The translations under genes were made by a program, and so were the position numbers. Positions 53,820 to 62,865 of a stretch of 64,000 nt of DNA are shown piece by piece (position 1 is the stretch's first letter; every line of letters starts with the position of its first letter). Below the pieces are notes generated by a model that was given only the letters and a program-made list of their open reading frames with translations, ran no database searches and had not been told where the DNA came from. Source of the DNA: an uncultured Blautia sp. (lineage in GTDB: Bacteria; Bacillota; Clostridia; Lachnospirales; Lachnospiraceae); contig UQSX01000003.1 in assembly GCA_900543715.1 (NCBI GenBank), positions 31,704 to 95,703 of the forward strand, given 5' to 3'.

Positions 53820-54433
53820 TGATGAGAAAGGAAACTGCGCGTAGTATTCTCTGCGGGCTGACAGCAGGTGCGTTGTTCCTGGGAGTGTTCCTTGGGATGG
53901 GCTGGAATTTCTTTGTGTCGGTGTTTCTGGCAGCAGGGCTTTTTGCAGGGTTATTGCTTATAACAAAGCCAAGAGAGATTCCGGGCAAGATCCCTCTGGA
54001 CATGAGACCGGACGGCGCCTATCTGGAGAAAAGGCTTGAGGAAGCCAGAGAAGACTTTGAAAGTATCTGCCAGTCTGTGGAAAAGATCCAGGATCAGGGA
54101 CTGCGGGAAAATTCAGAAAGACTTTACAAGACCTCTTCCAATATATTGGCCTATCTGGAAAAAAATCCGGATAAAATCTCTGGGGCGGGAAGATTTATAG
54201 ATTACTATCAGGATACAGCCTCCTCCCTTTTGAAAAAATATGTGGAGCTTCAGAACTCGGGCCTGGAAACCCCGGAAGCAAGAAGTCTGAAAGAGGATAC
54301 CAAAAAGGCCATGCTCATGCTGAATCAGGCATTTGAACAACAGTTTCAGAGGTTGATGAGGAACGAACTGATGGATATGGATGTAGAAATCCAGATGATC
54401 GAGAATATGATGAAGATGGAGGGACCTTTATGA
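53819..54433 (+). CDS. XpaC-like membrane protein (5-bromo-4-chloroindolyl phosphate hydrolysis family)
   Basis: 204 residues. Two close transmembrane segments at the N-terminus (about 8-50), then a helical cytoplasmic domain with LEEAREDFESICQSVEKI and LMLNQAFEQQFQRLM, which is the XpaC pattern. XpaC often neighbours TelA (toxic anion resistance); no telA is seen here. It overlaps genes on both sides (TGATG, ATGA), so the trio is one tightly coupled operon. Confidence 0.75.
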   Translation: MMRKETARSILCGLTAGALFLGVFLGMGWNFFVSVFLAAGLFAGLLLITKPREIPGKIPLDMRPDGAYLEKRLEEAREDFESICQSVEKIQDQGLRENSERLYKTSSNILAYLEKNPDKISGAGRFIDYYQDTASSLLKKYVELQNSGLETPEARSLKEDTKKAMLMLNQAFEQQFQRLMRNELMDMDVEIQMIENMMKMEGPL

Positions 54434-55485
54434 AATCGAAGATTGCGGGAGTACTGATTCTGGTCCTGGTTATTCTTGCCGGAGGAGGCTATTATTTTTA
54501 CAGTCAGAACAACCGGACTATGGTTCTGCGGGGCTATTTGGGCGGAGAAAAGACAGGGCTTTTTGAGGATGAAGAAGTGCAGGAGATTCTGCAGAAAAAG
54601 TACCATATGGAATTTGACTATGCAAGAGCAGGATCCCTGGATATGATCACGGCAGACCATAGTGATATGGACTATCTATTCCCTTCCAGTCAGACTGCCC
54701 TGGCTTTGTATGAAGACCAGATTGGAGATCCTGTCCAGGATCAGATTATTTTCAATACCCCCATTGTCCTGTATACCCATCAGAGTATTAAAGATGCTTT
54801 TCAGGAACAAGGAGCAGTGACAGAGGAAAACGGTGTTTTTTATATGGATATGGAAAAACTTGTCCAGATGATCATGGAGGATACCCAGTGGGCGGATATC
54901 GGTCTGGGAGAACTTTACGGCAGAATTTCTGTAGACACAACAGATCCGGTGAAATCTAATTCCGGAAATATGTTTGCCGCTCTTCTGGCCAGTGTGCTGA
55001 ACGGCGGAGAGACAGTAAATGAACAGACGGTAGAGACAGTATTGCCAGAACTAAAGGAGATTTATTCCAGGCTTGGGTATATGGAAACTTCTTCTTCAGA
55101 TATTTTTGACCAGTTTCTGAAGATGGGAATAGGAGCAAAACCTATGATAGCAGGTTATGAAAGCCAGATCCTGGAATTTGCGGCCCAAAATCCTGAAGAT
55201 TATGAACAGCTGAAAGAGAATATCGTGATGATCTATCCTACCCCTACAGTCTGGTCTACTCATGTGTACATTGCTCTGGATGACCAGGGGAAAAATGGGG
55301 CTGCAGCTCTTCTTGATGAAGACGTGCAGCGTTTGGCCTGGGAAAAACACGGATTTCGGACTAACAATTATGAGACCATGGAAAATGGCGGCGGCCAGGA
55401 AGTGGAAGAGCTGGCAGGAGATATTACCAGGGTAGTACCGGTTCCCGATTATCCGGCAATGAAAAGGATCATAGAGGGGCTTTAA
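54430..55485 (+). CDS. Membrane-anchored solute-binding-protein-like protein
   Basis: 351 residues. One N-terminal transmembrane anchor (5-25, no lipobox), then a binding-protein fold with MDYLFPSSQTALALYEDQ and VKSNSGNMFAALLASVLNGG, related in style to the first domain of the upstream lipoprotein (both have SxA/NSG substrate-loop motifs: SATQSNSGASAYVGFLYALL there). Third gene of the trio. It may receive the same ligand, or act as a scaffold. Confidence 0.75.
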   Translation: MKSKIAGVLILVLVILAGGGYYFYSQNNRTMVLRGYLGGEKTGLFEDEEVQEILQKKYHMEFDYARAGSLDMITADHSDMDYLFPSSQTALALYEDQIGDPVQDQIIFNTPIVLYTHQSIKDAFQEQGAVTEENGVFYMDMEKLVQMIMEDTQWADIGLGELYGRISVDTTDPVKSNSGNMFAALLASVLNGGETVNEQTVETVLPELKEIYSRLGYMETSSSDIFDQFLKMGIGAKPMIAGYESQILEFAAQNPEDYEQLKENIVMIYPTPTVWSTHVYIALDDQGKNGAAALLDEDVQRLAWEKHGFRTNNYETMENGGGQEVEELAGDITRVVPVPDYPAMKRIIEGL

Positions 55486-55551
55486 GGACCTTATGGCATT
55501 TGGCAGTGTACTAGCGATACAAGAAAAATTTGTGTTTTTGAGGTGCTTATC

Positions 55552-55580
55552 TTGCCTTTGTGCTGGGAATATGCTATACT
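55552..55580 (+). promoter_or_regulatory. queT-family gene promoter
   Basis: TTGCCT (55552-55557), 17 bp, TATACT (55575-55580). Confidence 0.65.
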
Positions 55581-55589
55581 ATCGCACGT

Positions 55590-55690
55590 TGCAAAGCTCA
55601 TAAAAACCAAGGTCTATAGGGCTTGCCGCCGATTCCCGGCGTTAAATGAATCGAGTGTTCGAGACCTTCCACTCGTAAAACAAAACTAAA
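55590..55690 (+). promoter_or_regulatory. Pseudoknotted leader, candidate preQ1 riboswitch
   Basis: P1: AAGGTCT (55609-55615) with AGACCTT (55662-55668). Inside it CGCCG-ATTCC-CGGCG (55627-55641). CGAGTG (55652-55657) pairs with CACTCG (55670-55675) across the 3' arm of P1, so the two helices interlock as a pseudoknot. The element ends a few bases before AAAGGAG. QueT transporters are regularly preceded by preQ1 riboswitches; the class is not certain. Confidence 0.65.
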
Positions 55691-55704
55691 GGAGATAATT
55701 AAAT

Positions 55705-56193
55705 ATGAGAGACAAAAAAGTAACTTTTCTGACCCAGGCGGCTATGATCGCTGCACTTTATGTGGTGCTGACTTTTGTTTTTGCACCTATCAGCTTTGGA
55801 GAGGTACAGATCCGTATTGCCGAGATGCTTACCGTTCTGCCTATTTTTACCCCGGCAGCAGTTCCGGGACTGTTTGTAGGCTGTCTCATCGGTAACATTA
55901 CCGGCGGAGCTATGCTGCCGGACGTGATTTTTGGAAGTATAGCGACCCTTGTGGGAGCAGCAGGAACCTATTGCCTGAGAAACACGAACCGGTTTTTTGC
56001 GGTACTGCCTCCTATTGTGGCAAATATTCTTATTGTGCCATTTGTACTCCGCTATGCCTATGGAGTTGCTCTTCCCATACCATTCCTGATGCTTACAGTA
56101 GGGATTGGAGAAGTAGTCTCCTGTGGGGTTCTTGGAAACTGTCTGATCACTGTTCTGAACAGATACAGGACCAGAATTTTCAGCAGAGCATAG
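55705..56193 (+). CDS. queT: QueT-family queuosine-precursor transporter (ECF S component)
   Basis: 162 residues, about five or six transmembrane segments, TQAAMIAALYVVLTFVFAPISFG, QIRIAEMLTVLPIFTPAAVPGLFVGCLIGN (in pieces), typical of QueT. It brings in preQ0, preQ1 or queuine with an ECF module encoded elsewhere. AAAGGAG precedes the ATG. No queuosine-synthesis gene is nearby, in keeping with salvage. Confidence 0.92.
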   Translation: MRDKKVTFLTQAAMIAALYVVLTFVFAPISFGEVQIRIAEMLTVLPIFTPAAVPGLFVGCLIGNITGGAMLPDVIFGSIATLVGAAGTYCLRNTNRFFAVLPPIVANILIVPFVLRYAYGVALPIPFLMLTVGIGEVVSCGVLGNCLITVLNRYRTRIFSRA

Positions 56194-56219
56194 GCTGGAC
56201 TTAAAGGAAGATTTTTAGA

Positions 56220-56267
56220 AGTATTCCCGAAAAGGGCTGCGAAAGCAGCTCCGGGAATACTTTTTTT
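56220..56267 (+). terminator. Terminator after queT
   Basis: AGTATTCCCG / CGGGAATACT with an inner GGCTGC-GAAA-GCAGCT and T7. Confidence 0.9.
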
Positions 56268-56319
56268 CATTATAATACATTATCAAAGTAAATTCTTTTG
56301 GGTCTTCCAATCATTTACT

Positions 56320-56348
56320 TTGACATACCATAGACCTTATGATAAACT
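56320..56348 (+). promoter_or_regulatory. Promoter of the TPR/P-loop gene
   Basis: TTGACA (56320-56325), 17 bp, TAAACT (56343-56348). Confidence 0.65.
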
Positions 56349-56392
56349 AAAATCAATTATGGAGTCTTATACCCTTAGGGTTCAGCAACATT

Positions 56393-59173
56393 ATGGAAAT
56401 AAAATGTATAGAGGTGAACGAATTGGATAAGAATGAATACAGGGCAAAACTGGATGAAATAAATGATCTGGTAGACCGGCAGGATTATAAAGGCGCCCTT
56501 AAGATCGTAGACACCATTGACTGGCGCAGGGTAAGGAGCGCCAGGACACTGTGTATGGTGGGAGAAATTTATGAGGCAAATAAACGATATGAGGACAGCA
56601 GGAAACTCCTTTTGATGGCTCATCACAGAGCGCCTATCGGAAGAACCGTATTATACCGGCTGGTGGAGCTGTCTGTGAAAATGGGCAACTTCGATGAGGC
56701 TGCAGACTATTATAAACAGTTTGTGGAAATATCGCCTAACGATAACAGCCGTTATATATTGAAATATAAACTTTCCAGGGCCAGGAGGGCTCCTTTGGAA
56801 GAGCAGATTTCAATCCTCCAGGAGTATAAGAGCAGAGAATATACAGAGAGATGGGCTTATGAACTGGCAAGACTTTATGCAAAAGCTGGAAGAAAAGAAG
56901 CCTGTATAGAGGAGTGCGATGATCTGATCCTGTGGTTCAGCGAAGGAAAATACGTGACAAAGGCTATGGAGTTAAAGATGAAATATACACCTTTAACGCC
57001 TATCCAGCAGGATAAGTATGATCACCGTTTCCAGAAAGGATATTCGCCGGCTGCAGCGGCAAAGGCTGTAGCTGCAGCGTCCCAGGCAGCAGAAAAAGTA
57101 GTTGGAGCTTCTGCCTTGGCTCCGGAAAACCACGACAAAGAGATAGAAGAGATCATTAAGAGTGCTGTGGAAAAAGAATCTGCAGATAGGGCTGAACAGG
57201 AAAGAAAAGCGGACTCTCTGTCTCAGCTTTCCGATACACATGAACTGAAGGATAAAGCTGCACAGGATATCATGGATGTACTGCCGGGAAGGGATGGCGG
57301 AACAGAGGAAACTGCAGCTACCAGAGAGCCTTCTCAGAAAAAAGAGTATGTGGTTAAGGATCTGGAACCGGAAACTTTTGGAGGACCTTCAGAGTTTAAA
57401 CCTTTCCATATGGGAGGCTCCATGAAGACAGCTGTGAAGGTGGAAGCCCCGAAATCTCAGCCAATTAGAGAGGAAGACATCAATCCGGAAGATTTTAAGA
57501 CTGATCTAAAGGAAAAAGAACTGGATCTGGAGGCGCTGCTGGCAGAAACTGCAAATGAGCTTGCGCAGGCGGTGGCAGAAGAAACAGAAAAAGCAGAGGC
57601 AACAGAGGAAGCCCAGGAAGCCGATGTTTTAGAGCCAGATGCACTTGAGATAGATTCAGAGGAAGAGACAGTTTCTGAGGGGCTGAACCTGGAAGAAATC
57701 ACTTCTGAAGGACCAGTCCAGGCTGAGCCTGTTTGGGAGGAAGCGCCGAAGGCAGAAGAAGAGCAGGAGATGCCTGCGCCGGCTGCTGCCAAAGCAGCTA
57801 TGGTGGCAGATGCCATTGCCTCTGCTCTTATGGAAAAAGCGCAGGAGTTTGAAAAAGACGCTCAGAAAGAACAGGATGAAAAGGCAGATCTGGGAAATAC
57901 CAGAGAGATTGTTACAGAAGAAATCATTGATACAGAATATGATGTGCCGGTGGTAGAAGCCGTAGAAGAAGGGATCTTTGAAGAAAAAGAATCTGAGGAA
58001 ATAGAGGAAGCCTCTGAAGGAACTGAAGAAGAAGCAGAGGCAGAGGTCTTTGACGAAACTGAGGAAGAAGCAGATACAGAAGTCTCTGAAGAAACCGAGA
58101 AAGAAGCGGATATAGAGGCTCCTGAAGAAACCGGGGAAGTAGAGACAGATGCGGAAGCCTCTGAAGAAATTGAAACTGAAGAAATTGCTTTAGAAGCGGA
58201 GGAACTTCAGGCCACAAAGGTTATCCCCCGGGATGAAGTAAAAGAAGCTCTGGGAGAAATGGACTTTTCTGCGGCTCTGGAACAGGAGCTTCAGGCGGCG
58301 GTCCTTCCAAAGGAAGAGCAGCCCCAGGAACAGCAGGAAGCACCGGTCAAAGAGGCAGAGCCGGCGGCAGAACCTATGGCTTTCGGCACTGCAGTGGAAG
58401 GGCTTATGCGCCACCATCTTACAGAAGAGGAACATCGAAGACTGTTTACATACTTTGCTCCGGTTCCTGGTATGAGCCAGCAGATCAATGAGGCTCTTGA
58501 TATAGCTCAGGAATCTGCCTGTGCAAGAACTTCCCAGTCAGGAAATATTATTGTTACGGGAAGAGAGGGATCCGGAAAAACAAAGCTTTCCGAGGGCCTG
58601 ATCAAGGCGCTGTGCAAAGAGCGGCAGATGCAGGGAGCTAAGGTTGCGTACCTTGAAGCAGAAGAACTGAATAAGAAAGATCCTGCCGCTGTCGTAGATA
58701 AGATGTCGGGAGGATTCTTGGTAGTGGAACATGCAGGCGCCCTGGAGGAAGATGTTGTAGAAAACATGTCCAAGGCCATGGAGTTTAAGACGAACCGTCT
58801 TACGGTAATCCTGGAGGATCTGAAACCGGGAATCCGGGAACTGGAAGAAAAGTATCCAGAATTTATGAAAAAATTTGACTCCCGCATTGTGATACCGGTA
58901 TTTACCAATGACGAGCTGGTATCTTTTGCAAAAACATACGCCAAGGAACTTGGCTATAAGATTGACGATATGGCGGTTCTGGCTCTTTATACTCTGATCG
59001 GTGACAATCAGAATGAGGAAAACCCTGTTTCCATAGGTATGGTAAGGGGAATGATGGATGAAGCTATTAAGAGAGCCTCTAAGAAGGGACGCCGTCCCGG
59101 CAGAAGAGTAGGCAAGCGCCATCTGGATGAAAGCGGCAGGATCATGCTGTATGAGAAAGATTTTGACATTTAA
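56393..59173 (+). CDS. TPR protein with acidic linker and C-terminal P-loop ATPase
   Basis: 926 residues, family not recognised. Residues ~1-190 are TPR-like helical repeats (DYKGALKIVDTIDW, MVGEIYEANKRYEDSRKLLLMAHHRAP in pieces, KMGNFDEAADYYKQFVEIS). Residues ~220-690 are low-complexity and strongly acidic, with many E-E-A-E/T-E-E runs. Residues ~690-926 form an AAA-like ATPase with Walker A GREGSGKT (723-730), Walker B-like GGFLVVEHA (hydrophobic, Glu) and a lid/sensor region to the end. No signal peptide or membrane segment. The ATG at 56393 has no clear ribosome site; a GTG at 56414 is possible. It is followed 14 bp later by rsmA. Confidence 0.7.
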   Translation: MEIKCIEVNELDKNEYRAKLDEINDLVDRQDYKGALKIVDTIDWRRVRSARTLCMVGEIYEANKRYEDSRKLLLMAHHRAPIGRTVLYRLVELSVKMGNFDEAADYYKQFVEISPNDNSRYILKYKLSRARRAPLEEQISILQEYKSREYTERWAYELARLYAKAGRKEACIEECDDLILWFSEGKYVTKAMELKMKYTPLTPIQQDKYDHRFQKGYSPAAAAKAVAAASQAAEKVVGASALAPENHDKEIEEIIKSAVEKESADRAEQERKADSLSQLSDTHELKDKAAQDIMDVLPGRDGGTEETAATREPSQKKEYVVKDLEPETFGGPSEFKPFHMGGSMKTAVKVEAPKSQPIREEDINPEDFKTDLKEKELDLEALLAETANELAQAVAEETEKAEATEEAQEADVLEPDALEIDSEEETVSEGLNLEEITSEGPVQAEPVWEEAPKAEEEQEMPAPAAAKAAMVADAIASALMEKAQEFEKDAQKEQDEKADLGNTREIVTEEIIDTEYDVPVVEAVEEGIFEEKESEEIEEASEGTEEEAEAEVFDETEEEADTEVSEETEKEADIEAPEETGEVETDAEASEEIETEEIALEAEELQATKVIPRDEVKEALGEMDFSAALEQELQAAVLPKEEQPQEQQEAPVKEAEPAAEPMAFGTAVEGLMRHHLTEEEHRRLFTYFAPVPGMSQQINEALDIAQESACARTSQSGNIIVTGREGSGKTKLSEGLIKALCKERQMQGAKVAYLEAEELNKKDPAAVVDKMSGGFLVVEHAGALEEDVVENMSKAMEFKTNRLTVILEDLKPGIRELEEKYPEFMKKFDSRIVIPVFTNDELVSFAKTYAKELGYKIDDMAVLALYTLIGDNQNEENPVSIGMVRGMMDEAIKRASKKGRRPGRRVGKRHLDESGRIMLYEKDFDI

Positions 59174-59187
59174 GGGAGGAAGATAGA

Positions 59188-60066
59188 ATGACAGCCCCAT
59201 ATCTGGGAAACCCTAAAAGGACCATAGAGGTTCTTCAGAAATACGATTTTGTTTTTCAGAAAAAATACGGGCAGAACTTCCTTATTGACACCCACGTTTT
59301 AGATAAGATCATAAATGCGGCGCAGATCACAAAAGAAGATTTTGTTCTGGAGATTGGTCCCGGGATCGGGACCATGACCCAGTATCTGGCTTCCAGAGCC
59401 AGAGAAGTCTTTGCTGTGGAGATCGATAAGGCGCTGATCCCCATATTGGAGGATACCCTCAGTGAATATGAGAATGTGACTATCCTGAATGAAGACATTT
59501 TAAAGGTGGATATCAGAAAACTGGCAGAGGAGCACAATCAGGGAAGACCTATAAAGGTTGTGGCGAATCTGCCATATTATATTACAACGCCTATAATCAT
59601 GGGACTGTTTGAGGAGCATGTGCCTGTAGAATCCATTACGGTAATGGTGCAGAAGGAAGTGGCAGACAGGATGCAGACCGGGCCGGGGAGCAAGGACTAC
59701 GGAGCCCTGTCTCTGGCAGTACAGTATTATGCCAGCCCCTATATTGTGGCCAACGTGCCGCCCAATTGTTTTATGCCCAGGCCAAAGGTGGGAAGCGCAG
59801 TGATACGCCTTTCCAGACATGAAAAACCTCCGGTGGAGGTGAAGGACTCTGGTCTTATGTTCCGGATCATTCGTGCTTCTTTTAACCAGAGAAGAAAAAC
59901 TCTGGTCAATGGGCTGAAGAATGCCGGGGACCTGGGGTTTTCTAAAGAAGAGATCGAGGAAGCGGTATCTGCCTGCGGCTTTCCCCAGGGGATCAGAGGT
60001 GAGACCCTGACACTGGAGGACTTTGCCGCTTTAGCGAACCGTCTCCTGGAGGATACAAAGGAATAA
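59188..60066 (+). CDS. rsmA: 16S rRNA dimethyladenosine transferase
   Basis: 292 residues. SAM-binding motif I VLEIGPGIGTMT, the catalytic NLPYYI, and GQNFLIDTHVLDKI at the start, all of the KsgA/RsmA family. It dimethylates two adenosines near the 3' end of 16S rRNA late in 30S assembly. GGGAGG precedes the ATG. Co-transcribed with the TPR/P-loop gene. Confidence 0.96.
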   Translation: MTAPYLGNPKRTIEVLQKYDFVFQKKYGQNFLIDTHVLDKIINAAQITKEDFVLEIGPGIGTMTQYLASRAREVFAVEIDKALIPILEDTLSEYENVTILNEDILKVDIRKLAEEHNQGRPIKVVANLPYYITTPIIMGLFEEHVPVESITVMVQKEVADRMQTGPGSKDYGALSLAVQYYASPYIVANVPPNCFMPRPKVGSAVIRLSRHEKPPVEVKDSGLMFRIIRASFNQRRKTLVNGLKNAGDLGFSKEEIEEAVSACGFPQGIRGETLTLEDFAALANRLLEDTKE

Positions 60067-60123
60067 GAATACTTTCAGCCTGCAAAAGGAACTTAGGTTC
60101 TTGTGTGCTGAGCGTATAACGTA

Positions 60124-60157
60124 AAAGCCACCGCAGTTTCTGCTGCGATGGCTTTCT
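60124..60157 (+). terminator. Terminator after rsmA
   Basis: AAAGCCACCGCAG / CTGCGATGGCTTT, short T tract. The rest of 60158-60344 shows nothing clear. Confidence 0.75.
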
Positions 60158-60344
60158 CTATAAATATTAAAGGAAGGAGAGCCGACCCATCAGGGCCGAC
60201 ATATGAAAAAGAAAATATAAAAATAATTTGTTCTTATTATTTTTATGGTTTTAGTATATCCGCTAAATATGTTGAAATCATGTGTAAGTTGTGAAGTTTT
60301 CATGAACGAAATTGAAAAGATTTATGAATGACAAAATGAGGCCC

Positions 60345-61511
60345 TCACCGCTCCAGATCAAAAGGGTTTGTCCGTATTTTTAGATTGCGGATATCCAGAA
60401 AATGCTGGCAGCTAAGCCGTATTCCGCCCATTAGACCGGAAATGTCCTGGAGACGGGAAGAGATGATTTTACAGTCTCTGTTCTGGTGCTTTGCCAGATA
60501 TTCCACGATCCTGGAGTTGATGTCAGGAATATAGTTGGAAAAGGAGCTGTTCAGTACGATCAGGTCCGTATTAAAAGTGTTGATCAGATTATTGATTCCA
60601 ATGGACATATATTTTACAAAGAGGTTCATCACGCTGTAGGCCTCGGGGACCTTCTGATTATAATCAGAAAGAAAACTATCTACAGTAACAGCTTCTTTTC
60701 CGGTTCGGCGGGCATATTCCTCCAATATGGCTTTTTCTGAGGCATAGAGTTCAAAACAGCCCTGGTTTCCGCAGGGACAGGGCTTCCCGTCGGGAAATAA
60801 GATGGTGTGGCCGAATTCACCTGCATAGCCGTCCTTGCCTTTATACAGATGGCCGTCGATAAGGATTCCCATTCCGATACCGTCATGGACATTGATATGG
60901 ATCATATTCTGACAGCCGTAGTGAAAGGCGGATTCTCCCAGCACAGAAAGATTGGCTTCATTTTCCACGATCACAGGAATATGGAATTTTTCTTCCAGAA
61001 GACTGCCCAGATCCGGGTCGGGCAATGGATAATAAGGGGTAAACAGGATTTTGTTATTTTGTACAACGCCGTAAATGCCCACAGAAATTCCCAGAATTTT
61101 TCCATCTGCTCCTTCCTGCCCCTTTAAGTGCTCTTCAATAATGGCAGCCAGGAGCGGGAAAAGCCGCTCCTCCGGGTGAAAAGGATATTCTTTTACCCGG
61201 CAGTTTTCTCCTTTCAGATCGGAAATTAAAGCCAGGATCTGCCTGGGGCGCACGTCTATAGCCAGAGAACTCCCATACTGCTGATTAAACTCCAGGAGGA
61301 TTGGCTTGCGTCCAAGAGAAGTTTTTGCACTGCCGATTTCCAGGACCAGATTCTGCTGAATCAGATCCTGCACGATCGCAGAGATGGTGGCTTTTGTCAG
61401 ATTCAGGTATTTGGAAAGATCAGCTCTTGAAACAGGAGGGTTATTTACAATATATTCCAAAACCAGGCGCCGGTTGTTGTCACGTATCATTTCCTGATTG
61501 GCGATAGGCAT
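60345..61511 (-). CDS. ROK-family transcriptional regulator (NagC/XylR type)
   Basis: 388 residues. N-terminal winged helix (VSRADLSKYLNLTKATISAIVQDL in pieces), then the ROK sugar-kinase-like domain with DVRPRQILALISD, ENEANLSVLGE and the zinc motif CPCGNQGCFE. NagC/XylR proteins sense a sugar or sugar phosphate; no sugar genes are adjacent, so the regulon is elsewhere or the target is its own promoter. Confidence 0.92.
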   Translation of the reverse strand: MPIANQEMIRDNNRRLVLEYIVNNPPVSRADLSKYLNLTKATISAIVQDLIQQNLVLEIGSAKTSLGRKPILLEFNQQYGSSLAIDVRPRQILALISDLKGENCRVKEYPFHPEERLFPLLAAIIEEHLKGQEGADGKILGISVGIYGVVQNNKILFTPYYPLPDPDLGSLLEEKFHIPVIVENEANLSVLGESAFHYGCQNMIHINVHDGIGMGILIDGHLYKGKDGYAGEFGHTILFPDGKPCPCGNQGCFELYASEKAILEEYARRTGKEAVTVDSFLSDYNQKVPEAYSVMNLFVKYMSIGINNLINTFNTDLIVLNSSFSNYIPDINSRIVEYLAKHQNRDCKIISSRLQDISGLMGGIRLSCQHFLDIRNLKIRTNPFDLER

Positions 61512-61704
61512 ATCTACGCCTCCTTTGAACAGAATTTTTCTTTATCATAACACTGATAGGAAAACAAGGGCAAGAAGAATTTGTTTAGTCACTATACAAA
61601 GAGCGGAGGAAGTTCACAGAAAGTTTAGATGTAAGAACAGAAAAAATGTGCTATAATAAAGGACGTTACAAAAATTTGCTCTTTACAGAGGAGATGATAT
61701 TATT

Positions 61705-62610
61705 ATGAAAATGAACAAAAAGATTACGGCAGTCTTATTAACCAGTATTATATCGGCCGCCCTTCCGGTTACGGCATATGGAGCCGGTAATGATAAAAAT
61801 GCAGACGTACCTTATATATCCTTAGGGGCAGACCTGAACCAGCAGGAGCGGTCCACGGTTCTCCGCCTTTTGGGCGTTACAGAGAAAGACCTGGAGAACT
61901 ATACAGTGACTACGGTTACCAATGCGGATGAACATGAATATCTGGATTCTTATCTGAGCAGCAGCATCATCGGTTCCAGAGCCCTTTCTTCGGTTCTGGT
62001 AGAAGGAAAAGAAGACGGCAATGGGATTAATGTAACTACCAGCAATATTACTTACTGTACTCCGGGAATGTACGAGAACGCGTTAGCTACTGCCGGCATT
62101 GAAAATGCGGACATTAAGGTGGCGGGACCTTTTAATATTTCCGGTACAGCAGCCCTTGTCGGCGCAATCAAAGCTTATGAGAACATGACCGGGGAAGAAG
62201 TAAAGGAAGAAAATGCGGATACGGCTACCAATGAACTGGTAGTCACCGGACAGGTGGCGGAAAATGTGGGAGATCAGGAAAAGGCAGAGCAGCTTATCGG
62301 TGCAGTGAAAGGTGAAGTGGTAGAGGGAAATGCCACCACTGCAGAAGAAATCGGCGATGTAGTAGACCAGGCGGCTCAGGAAATGGAAGTCAGCCTTTCG
62401 GAGGAAGACCGTCAGGCGATCATCGATCTGATGGAGAAGATCAGCGATCTTGACCTGAACATTGACAGCTTAAAGGAACAGGCGAAAAACCTGTATGATC
62501 AGATTTCCGGGCTGGACCTTAACCTGAATATTGATGAGGAACAGGTAAAGGGGTTCTTTGAGAAAATACTGGATTTCTTCCGGGGATTATTTTCTAAAAA
62601 TAATTCTTGA
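61705..62610 (+). CDS. Secreted DUF1002 protein
   Basis: 301 residues. Signal peptide (1-26, cut near AYGA). The mature part is DUF1002: SLGADLNQQERSTVLRLLGV, TNADEHEYLDSYLSSSIIGSRALSSV in pieces, and ALVGAIKAYENMTGEEV. The C-terminal ~70 residues are helical. Family function unknown; exported and probably wall-associated. A TATAAT lies at 61653-61658 without a good -35. Confidence 0.85.
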   Translation: MKMNKKITAVLLTSIISAALPVTAYGAGNDKNADVPYISLGADLNQQERSTVLRLLGVTEKDLENYTVTTVTNADEHEYLDSYLSSSIIGSRALSSVLVEGKEDGNGINVTTSNITYCTPGMYENALATAGIENADIKVAGPFNISGTAALVGAIKAYENMTGEEVKEENADTATNELVVTGQVAENVGDQEKAEQLIGAVKGEVVEGNATTAEEIGDVVDQAAQEMEVSLSEEDRQAIIDLMEKISDLDLNIDSLKEQAKNLYDQISGLDLNLNIDEEQVKGFFEKILDFFRGLFSKNNS

Positions 62611-62635
62611 CAAGCACAAAAGTATATGATATGTT
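62607..62635 (+). promoter_or_regulatory. rplJL promoter
   Basis: TTGACA (62607-62612), 17 bp, TATGTT (62630-62635). The -35 overlaps the DUF1002 stop codon. Confidence 0.85.
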
Positions 62636-62644
62636 ATCAAAGGA

Positions 62645-62797
62645 TTAGCTGCCGAAGACAGCAGGTGCCGTAAGGTATAATGATGAAAACGCCTGCCGAG
62701 GAAAGGTTCATTCTTAATTACAGAAGCAAGAGCCAATGGTTTTTGCGTATATAAGATTGATATATACCTCTTTGTCTTCCGGACGAAGAGGTTTTTC
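62645..62797 (+). promoter_or_regulatory. Ribosomal protein L10 leader
   Basis: GCTG-CCGAAGA-CAGC followed by AGGTGCCGTAAGGTATAATGATGAAAA-type sequence (in pieces) and GCCTGCCGAGG match the L10 leader consensus. It ends in the attenuator ACCTCTTTGTC-TTCCG-GACGAAGAGGT with T5 (62766-62797). L10(L12)4 binding shuts off its own synthesis. Confidence 0.88.
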
Positions 62798-62865
62798 TTA
62801 TTCGAGGCCAGAGGGAGCTCAGGCCGAAGCAGCGCAGCCTAAAAAAATAAGGAGGTGCACAATTC

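Noticed and set aside
57924..58217. Repetitive DNA in the acidic part of the TPR/P-loop gene, looked at as a possible CRISPR or tandem repeat
   Set aside because: Units vary in length and sequence and follow codons (GAA/GAG-rich); it is low-complexity coding DNA.
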